From contig NZ_CP146986.1 of the NCBI RefSeq assembly GCF_037126175.1, positions 930,001 to 994,000 on the forward strand: a stretch of 64,000 nucleotides of DNA. The letters run 5' to 3'. A program made the translations under genes and the position numbers. The notes under the pieces were generated by a model, which was not told where the DNA came from, made no database searches, and saw only the letters and a list, made by a program, of their open reading frames with translations. The DNA comes from Pseudomonas sp. RSB 5.4. GTDB lineage: Bacteria > Pseudomonadota > Gammaproteobacteria > Pseudomonadales > Pseudomonadaceae. This document shows positions 57,614 through 64,000 of the stretch, piece by piece (position 1 is the stretch's first letter; every line of letters begins with the position of its first letter).

Positions 57614-60600
57614 ATGCATTTCAGCGAACTGATGGCTGTTATTTCCACCCATGCGATCCGCCTTCAACAGGAAGATGAAGACCTGGTCATTCTGGGCAGC
57701 GACGACGCGCTGGACGATGCGTTGTGGGACAGCCTCAGCGAACACAAGGCGCAGCTGCTGGAACTGGTCGCGCAACACGGTGGCGACTGGCTGAGCCCGG
57801 CGTTTCGCATCACCCCGGACATGCTGCCGCTGGTGACGCTGGATCAGCCGACCATCGATCGGCTGGTCGCCAATGTGCCCGGCGGCGCCGCCAACCTGCA
57901 GGACATTTACCCGCTGGCGCCGCTGCAGGAAGGCATGCTCTATCTGCATCTGTCGGCGCCCGCCGGTGACCCTTACGTGTCGCAGGCGCGGTTCGCCTTC
58001 GACAGCCGCGAACATCTGGACGCCTTCGCCGAGGCGTTGCAGTGGATGATCGAACGCCACGACATCCTGCGCACCTCGTTCGTCTGGGAACGCCTGGACG
58101 AACCGCTGCAAGTGGTGCAGCGGCAGGCTCGTCTGCACTGCGAAGAAATCGCCCTCGCGCCGGGCGCGGATGTCCTGACGCAATTGCTGGAACGCCACGA
58201 CCCTCGATTCTTCCGCCTCGACATCCAGCAGGCGCCGCTGCTGCGTCTGGTCTACGCCATGGACCCGGACAACGGTCGTGTGGTCGCGCTGTTGCTGTTT
58301 CATCACCTGATCATGGACCACGTCGCCCTCGATGTGGTGCGCCGCGAAACCCGCGCGCACCTGCTCGGCCAGACCGCGCAGGTCGGGCCGGCGGTGCCGT
58401 ACCGCGATCACCTGGCCAAGGCCCGCCTGCGTCTGGACGAGCAGGTGCACGAAGCGTTTTTCCGCGAAATGCTCGCCGACATCGACGAGCCGACCTTGCC
58501 CTGTGGTCTGCAGGATGTGCAGGGCGATGGCCAAGGCATCGAAGAAGCCTTGCTGATGCTCGACACCGATTTCAGCCGGCAACTGCGCGGCCAGGCGCGT
58601 CAGCTCGGCGTCAGTGTGGCGAGCCTGATGCACCTGGCGCTGGCGCGGGTGCTCGGCCAATTGTCCGGGCGTACGGCGGTGGTGTTCGGCACCGTGCTGC
58701 TGGGGCGGATGGCGGCGGGAGAGGGTGGCGAACAGGCGCTGGGGATGTTCATCAACACCTTGCCGCTGCGCGTGGATGTCGGGCAGGACGGCGTGCGAGC
58801 CGGGGTGCTTGCAACCCATCGACGCCTGACCGCGTTGCTCGGCCATGAGCAGACCTCGCTGGCTCTGGCCCAGCGTTGCAGCGCGGTGGCGGTGCCGACG
58901 CCGCTGTTCAGCGCGATCCTCAACTATCGCCATAGCAGCAGTGAAGAAATCGCCGAAGTCAGCGAACTGGCCCCCGGCGTGCAAGTGCTGGGCGCCCGCG
59001 AGCGCACCAACTACCCGCTGACGATCAACATCGACGACCTCGGCGAAGACTTGCGCATCACCGCGCTGGCCGATGCGGCGCTGGGCGCCGAACGCATCGC
59101 CGCTTATCTGCACACCGCGTTGCACAGCCTGCTGCAGGCCTTGCAATCGACCCCGGATGCGCCGCTGCAACGCCTGAATATTCTGCCGGCCGCCGAGCGC
59201 GAATACCTGCTGCACGGGGTCAACTCGCCGTTGCCGCAGTTCCCGGAAGCGCCGCTGATTCATCAGCAATTCGAAGCCCATGCGGCGGCGCGCCCTGAGG
59301 CCACAGCGCTGCTGTTCGAGGCGCAGACGCTGAGCTACGGCGAGCTGAACCGCCGCGCCAATCAGCTTGCGCATCACCTGCTGGCACAGGGGATTCGCCC
59401 GGATCAGCGCGTGGCGATCTGCGTCGAGCGTGGCCCGCACATGATCATCGGCCTGCTCGGTATCCTCAAGGCGGGCGCCGGTTACGTGCCGATCGACCCG
59501 GCGTATCCACTGGAGCGCATCGCCTACACCCTGCAGGACAGCGCCCCGGTGGCGGTGCTGACCCAGGCCGATACGCTGGACCGGGTTGGCGCGCTCAACG
59601 TGCCGATCATCGCTCTGGACAGCCTGCAGTTGCAGGCTGAACTCAGCAGCAATCCGCAGATTCCCGAGCTGACTCCAAGTCATCTCGCCTACGTGATCTA
59701 CACCTCCGGTTCCACCGGGCTGCCCAAAGGCGTGATGGTCGAACACCGCAACGTCACGCGCCTGTTTTCGGCGACCCACGACTGGTTCAACTTCAACCCG
59801 CAGGACGTGTGGGCGCTGTTCCATTCCTTCGCTTTCGACTTCTCGGTGTGGGAAATCTGGGGCGCGCTGGCGTTTGGCGGCCAGTTGTTGCTGGTGCCGC
59901 AGGCCGTCAGCCGCTCGCCGGACGACTGCTACGCGCTGCTGTGCCGCAGCGGCGTCACCGTGCTCAATCAGACCCCGAGCGCCTTCCGCCAGTTGATCGC
60001 CGCGCAGGGGCGCAGCCCGTTGCAGCACTCGTTGCGCGAAGTGATTTTCGGCGGCGAAGCCCTGGAACCGGGCCTGCTCAAACCGTGGTACGCGCGGGTC
60101 GGCAATGCCGGTACGCGGCTGGTGAACATGTACGGCATCACTGAAACCACGGTGCACGTGACCTATCGCCCACTGCAGGCAGCGGACGCACTGCTGGTCG
60201 GGCGCAGCCCGATCGGTGTCGGCATCCCCGACCTGCAGCTGTACGTGCTCGACGCGCAGCGCGAACCGGTGCCGGTCGGTGTGATCGGCGAGTTGTACGT
60301 CGGTGGCGCCGGGGTTGCCCGCGGCTACCTCAACCGCGAGACGCTGACTACCGAGCGCTTTATTGCCGACCCGTTCAGCGGCCGTGCCGAGGCGCGTCTG
60401 TACAAGACCGGTGACCTCGCGCGCCGGACGGCGGATGGCAGCCTTGAGTACCTGGGGCGTAACGACGATCAAGTGAAGATCCGTGGTTTCCGCATCGAAC
60501 TCGGTGAAATCGAAGCTCGCCTGGCAGCCTGCACCGGTGTGCGCGAAGCGGTGGTGATCGCCCGCGAAGACAGCCCCGGCGATCAGCGTCTGGTCGCCTA

Positions 60601-63600
60601 CTGGCTGGCCGCCGAAGGCGCTGAGCCGAGCGCTGCGCAATTGCGCGACGAGTTGCTGCTGTCGCTGGCCGACTACATGGTGCCGAGCGCGTTTGTGCGC
60701 CTCGATGCGTTGCCGCTGACCAGCAACGGCAAGCTCGATCGCAAAGCCTTGCCACAACCGGACAGCGAGGCGTTCGCCCGTCGCGGTTTCGAAGCCCCGC
60801 TGGGACCAGTGGAAGAGCTGATCGCCGGGATCTGGCAGACCCTGCTCGGTGTCGAGCAGGTCGGGCGGCATGACAATTTCTTCGAACTTGGCGGTCATTC
60901 GCTGTTGGCGGTGAAACTGATCGAACGCATGCGTCAGCACGACTTGCAGTGCGACGTGCGCGTGCTGTTCGGCCAGCCGAGCGTGGCGGCACTGGCGGCG
61001 ACCTTGAGTCACCGTCACGCCCTGCGAGTGCCGGACAATCGGATTCCTGCCGATTGCCCGCGGATCACCCCGGACATGCTGCCCCTGGCGACGCTGGATC
61101 AGGCCGCCATCGACCGCGTGGTCGCCACTGTGCCCGGCGGCGTTGCCAATGTGCAGGACATCTATGGCCTGGCACCGTTGCAGGCAGGGATCCTCTATCA
61201 CCATCTGGCGACCAGCGCCGGTGACCCGTACGTGTTGCAGGCGCAATTCGCCTTCGCCGGACTGGCGCAGATCAAGGCCTTCGTCCGTGCGTTGAACGCA
61301 GTGATCGAACGCCACGACATTCTGCGCACCAGTGTGGTCTGGGAAGGGCTTGAAGAACCGGTGCAAGTGGTCTGGCGCGAGGCGCCGCTGGCGCTGGAAC
61401 GGGTCGATGCCGACCTGCTGGTCGGCGATGTGCTGGAGCAGATGCAGGCACGGTTCGATCCGCGGCACTATCGCCTCGACCTGCGCCGCGCACCGCTGAT
61501 GCGTCTGGCCTACACCGAAGATCGTGAACAGCAACGCTGGGTTGGCATCCTGTTGCTGCACCACATCGTGCTCGACCACACCGCACTGGAAGTGTTGCTC
61601 GCGGAAATGAACGACAGCCTGTACCCGAGCGGCGTCGATCTGCCGCCGCCGGCGCAGTACCGCAACTACGTGGCGCAGGCGCAACAGCAGGCCAATGCCC
61701 AGGCGCATGAAGCGTTCTTCCGCGACATGCTCGGCGACATCGACGAGCCGACCGTGGCCTTCGGTGTGCAGGACGTGCATGGCGATGGCAGCACGATCAT
61801 TGACAGTGAGCAGGCGCTGGACGCTGGCGTGGCCGAGCGGTTGCGCGAGCAGGCGCGCCGCCTCGGCATCAGCGCGGCCAGTCTGGTGCACCAGGCCTGG
61901 GGCCAGGTGCTGGCGCAGGTTTCGGGGCGCGAAGAGGTGGTGTTCGGCACCGTACTGCTCGGGCGCATGCAGGGCGGCGAGGGTGCCGATCGCGCACTCG
62001 GCATGTTCATCAATACCTTGCCGCTGCGGGTCAGCGTCGGCGCGACCGCGGTGAAGCAAGGCGTGCGCGCTACTCACGAACGTCTGGCGCAATTGCTGGC
62101 ACATGAGCAGGCCTCACTGTCGCTGGCCCAGCGTTGCAGCGGTGTTGCCGCGTCGCTGCCGCTGTTCAGCAGCTTGCTCAACTATCGCCACAGTGCGGCG
62201 GAACCGGCAGGCGTGACCTGGGACGGGATCGAGATTCTCAGCTCGCGCGAGCGCAGCAACTATCCGCTGGTGGTCAGCGTCGATGACCTCGGCGCAGGTT
62301 TCCGCCTGAGCGTGCAGGCGGTGCCGCAAGTGGATGGCGCGCGGGTCTGCGATTACTTGCAGACCGCGCTGCACAACCTGCTGACCGCCCTCGAGCACAA
62401 TCCGGCCACGCCGCTGCGGCAGATTTCGGTGATGTCGCCGAGCGAGCGGCAGCGGGTCCTGGTCGGGTTCAACATCACCGGTCGCGACTACCCGCCGGCG
62501 CAGACCGTGCAGCGTTTGTTAGAGGCCCAGGCGGCCTCGCACCCCGAGGCATTGGCGGCGGTGCAAGGCACCCAGCAGTTGAGCTATGGCGAACTCAATC
62601 AGCGGGCCAATCGCCTGGCGCATCACCTGATCGGCCTTGGCGTGCAGCCCGATGACCGGGTCGCCCTGTGTGCCCGGCGCAGCCCGGACATGCTGGTCGC
62701 GCTGCTGGCGATCCTCAAGGCCGGCGCCGGTTATGTGCCGGTCGATCCGGCGTATCCGCCGGAACGCATCGCCTATCTGTTGCAGGACTGCGCCCCGGTG
62801 GCCGTCGTGGCGCAGGCATCGACCCGCGATCTGCTCGGTGGCGTGCCGGTCATTGATCTGGACAACGACCTCTGGCAGCACCTGTCGGATGCCAATCCGC
62901 AGGTGCTGGCATTGACGCCGAAGCATCTGGCTTACGTGATCTACACCTCCGGCTCCACTGGCCAACCGAAAGGGGTGATGGTCGAGCATGCGACCCTGGA
63001 AAACCTCGTGCACTGGCACGCTGAAGCCTTCGACTTGCAGGCCGGCAGCCAGACTGCGAGTGTCGCCGGCTTCGGGTTCGATGCGATGGCCTGGGAAGTC
63101 TGGCCAGCGCTGTGTGTCGGCGCCACTTTGCACCTGCCGCCGGCGTCGATCCGCAACGAGCACCTCGACGAGCTGCTCGACTGGTGGTGCGCGCAGCCGT
63201 TGCAGGTCAGCTTCTTGCCGACGCCGGTGGCCGAATACGCGTTCAGCCGGCAATTGCAGCACCCGACCTTGCGTACGCTGCTGATCGGTGGCGACCGACT
63301 GCGTCAGTTCAGTCGCCAGCAAACCTTCGCAGTGATCAACAACTATGGCCCGACCGAAGCGACGGTGGTCGCCACCTCGGGGCCGGTCGAGCTTGACCAG
63401 CCGTTGCATATCGGCCGCCCGATCGCCAATGCCAAAGTCTACGTGCTGGACGCTGAACAGCGCCCGGTGCCGGTGGGTGTGGCGGGCGAGTTGTATGTCG
63501 GCGGGGCGGGCGTCGCGCGCGGCTATTTGAATCGCCCCGAGCTGAGCGCTGCGCAGTTCCTCTTCGATCCGTTCAGCGACGAGCCGCAGGCACGCATGTA

Positions 63601-64000
63601 CCGCACCGGCGATCAGGCGCGTTGGCTGGCCGACGGCAACATCGAGTACCTGGGGCGCAACGACGATCAGGTCAAATTGCGTGGCGTGCGTATCGAACTC
63701 GGTGAAATCGAAGCCGCGCTCGGCAGCCACGCTGCGCTGCAGGAAGCGGTGGTGCTGGTCCGCGACGGGCGGCTGATTGCGTGGTTCACCGAGCGCACGG
63801 CGGTCGATATTCAACAGTTGCATACGCATTTACAGGCACGCTTGCCGGATGCGCTGCTGCCGGCGGCTTACGTGCGGCTGGACGCATTGCCGCTGACCGC
63901 CAACGGCAAGATCGACCGCAAGGCCTTGCCGGAACCGGAGCATGGCGCGTGGCTCAGTCGCGAGTATCAGGCCCCGCAAGGGCCGGTCGAGACGGCGCTG
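57614..64000 (+). CDS. nonribosomal peptide synthetase, second protein (docking-C-A-T-C-A-[T]; cut by window edge)
   Basis: 2129 codons are visible with no stop. Residues 1-55 (MHFSELMAVISTHAIRLQQE) form a TubC-like docking domain. Then come a dual C/E-type domain (65-500; HHLIMDH), A3 (code DFWNIGMVH, a Thr code), T3 (Ser near 1096 in GGHSLLAV), a second dual C/E-type domain (1150-1570; HHLATSAGD and HHIVLDH), A4 (code DAWFLGNVV, Leu) and the start of T4. It adds residues 3 and 4 of the lipopeptide and, judging by homologous systems, two more beyond the window. CAGG lies eight bases before the ATG at 57614. The REPIN upstream may place a new promoter or weaken readthrough. Confidence 0.95.
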   Translation, partial: MHFSELMAVISTHAIRLQQEDEDLVILGSDDALDDALWDSLSEHKAQLLELVAQHGGDWLSPAFRITPDMLPLVTLDQPTIDRLVANVPGGAANLQDIYPLAPLQEGMLYLHLSAPAGDPYVSQARFAFDSREHLDAFAEALQWMIERHDILRTSFVWERLDEPLQVVQRQARLHCEEIALAPGADVLTQLLERHDPRFFRLDIQQAPLLRLVYAMDPDNGRVVALLLFHHLIMDHVALDVVRRETRAHLLGQTAQVGPAVPYRDHLAKARLRLDEQVHEAFFREMLADIDEPTLPCGLQDVQGDGQGIEEALLMLDTDFSRQLRGQARQLGVSVASLMHLALARVLGQLSGRTAVVFGTVLLGRMAAGEGGEQALGMFINTLPLRVDVGQDGVRAGVLATHRRLTALLGHEQTSLALAQRCSAVAVPTPLFSAILNYRHSSSEEIAEVSELAPGVQVLGARERTNYPLTINIDDLGEDLRITALADAALGAERIAAYLHTALHSLLQALQSTPDAPLQRLNILPAAEREYLLHGVNSPLPQFPEAPLIHQQFEAHAAARPEATALLFEAQTLSYGELNRRANQLAHHLLAQGIRPDQRVAICVERGPHMIIGLLGILKAGAGYVPIDPAYPLERIAYTLQDSAPVAVLTQADTLDRVGALNVPIIALDSLQLQAELSSNPQIPELTPSHLAYVIYTSGSTGLPKGVMVEHRNVTRLFSATHDWFNFNPQDVWALFHSFAFDFSVWEIWGALAFGGQLLLVPQAVSRSPDDCYALLCRSGVTVLNQTPSAFRQLIAAQGRSPLQHSLREVIFGGEALEPGLLKPWYARVGNAGTRLVNMYGITETTVHVTYRPLQAADALLVGRSPIGVGIPDLQLYVLDAQREPVPVGVIGELYVGGAGVARGYLNRETLTTERFIADPFSGRAEARLYKTGDLARRTADGSLEYLGRNDDQVKIRGFRIELGEIEARLAACTGVREAVVIAREDSPGDQRLVAYWLAAEGAEPSAAQLRDELLLSLADYMVPSAFVRLDALPLTSNGKLDRKALPQPDSEAFARRGFEAPLGPVEELIAGIWQTLLGVEQVGRHDNFFELGGHSLLAVKLIERMRQHDLQCDVRVLFGQPSVAALAATLSHRHALRVPDNRIPADCPRITPDMLPLATLDQAAIDRVVATVPGGVANVQDIYGLAPLQAGILYHHLATSAGDPYVLQAQFAFAGLAQIKAFVRALNAVIERHDILRTSVVWEGLEEPVQVVWREAPLALERVDADLLVGDVLEQMQARFDPRHYRLDLRRAPLMRLAYTEDREQQRWVGILLLHHIVLDHTALEVLLAEMNDSLYPSGVDLPPPAQYRNYVAQAQQQANAQAHEAFFRDMLGDIDEPTVAFGVQDVHGDGSTIIDSEQALDAGVAERLREQARRLGISAASLVHQAWGQVLAQVSGREEVVFGTVLLGRMQGGEGADRALGMFINTLPLRVSVGATAVKQGVRATHERLAQLLAHEQASLSLAQRCSGVAASLPLFSSLLNYRHSAAEPAGVTWDGIEILSSRERSNYPLVVSVDDLGAGFRLSVQAVPQVDGARVCDYLQTALHNLLTALEHNPATPLRQISVMSPSERQRVLVGFNITGRDYPPAQTVQRLLEAQAASHPEALAAVQGTQQLSYGELNQRANRLAHHLIGLGVQPDDRVALCARRSPDMLVALLAILKAGAGYVPVDPAYPPERIAYLLQDCAPVAVVAQASTRDLLGGVPVIDLDNDLWQHLSDANPQVLALTPKHLAYVIYTSGSTGQPKGVMVEHATLENLVHWHAEAFDLQAGSQTASVAGFGFDAMAWEVWPALCVGATLHLPPASIRNEHLDELLDWWCAQPLQVSFLPTPVAEYAFSRQLQHPTLRTLLIGGDRLRQFSRQQTFAVINNYGPTEATVVATSGPVELDQPLHIGRPIANAKVYVLDAEQRPVPVGVAGELYVGGAGVARGYLNRPELSAAQFLFDPFSDEPQARMYRTGDQARWLADGNIEYLGRNDDQVKLRGVRIELGEIEAALGSHAALQEAVVLVRDGRLIAWFTERTAVDIQQLHTHLQARLPDALLPAAYVRLDALPLTANGKIDRKALPEPEHGAWLSREYQAPQGPVETAL

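Noticed and set aside
57533..62104. A 1523-codon open frame on the reverse strand across the second NRPS gene
   Set aside because: Same cause: an antisense shadow of repeated NRPS modules, rich in His, Arg and Gln as such shadows are.

Overview
The window comes from a Pseudomonas, most likely of the P. fluorescens group. The evidence is GC-rich coding DNA, more than a dozen REP/REPIN palindromes with the core GAGCGGGCTTGCTCGCG, a second family of hairpins (CAGCCTGCGGCAGCTCCTACA-like arms), Pseudomonas housekeeping genes and a cyclic-lipopeptide type NRPS. From memory, the block fabI - yej transporter - mltD - gloB - methyltransferase - rnhA - dnaQ - lysine/arginine decarboxylase keeps the order known in P. 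aeruginosa. No tRNA, rRNA, CRISPR array, insertion sequence or prophage was seen.

Layout. 1-4.2 kb: small accessory enzymes (DJ-1/PfpI fragment, AraC regulator, PhnB-like VOC protein, methyltransferase, GFA protein, alpha/beta hydrolase). 4.4-7.6 kb: a three-gene operon for a periplasmic molybdenum hydroxylase (2Fe-2S subunit, Tat-exported molybdopterin subunit, di-haem protein). 7.7-10.4 kb: GAF-GGDEF diguanylate cyclase, a tandemly duplicated REPIN, a VOC protein and a LysR regulator. 10.6-18.8 kb: fabI and a yejABEF-like peptide ABC transporter operon with two binding proteins. 19-26.8 kb: mltD, gloB, methyltransferase, rnhA, dnaQ, decarboxylase, GNAT. 26.7-31.2 kb: LysR, a 78-aa protein, FMN reductase, arsB, DUF1853. 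31.3-37.8 kb: nadK, phosphoesterase, rhomboid, yeaC, DUF2797 and pepN, closely packed. 38-45 kb: katG, a ZnuD-like TonB receptor preceded by a Zur-like palindrome, and an LTA-synthase-like membrane sulfatase. 45.4-46.9 kb: a small XRE regulator plus membrane protein preceded by two matching palindromes, then a 31-codon small ORF coupled to an unknown membrane protein. 46.9-48 kb: SCO and PCu(A)C copper chaperones.

48.1-64 kb: a lipopeptide biosynthesis locus running off the right edge. A LuxR-type regulator and a NodT-family outer-membrane efflux lipoprotein run leftward. Divergently, two NRPS genes run rightward. The first is complete: C-starter-A-T-C-A-T. The second is cut by the window and shows a docking domain, C-A-T and C-A plus the start of a T. 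Codes read by eye from the A domains are DAWFLGNVV (Leu), DSWKLGVVD (probably Glu or another acidic/amide residue), DFWNIGMVH (Thr) and DAWFLGNVV (Leu). The product should start fatty acyl-Leu-Glx/Asx-Thr-Leu. This is the most interesting system here; the architecture is a known type, but the exact peptide and several domain details are worth checking.
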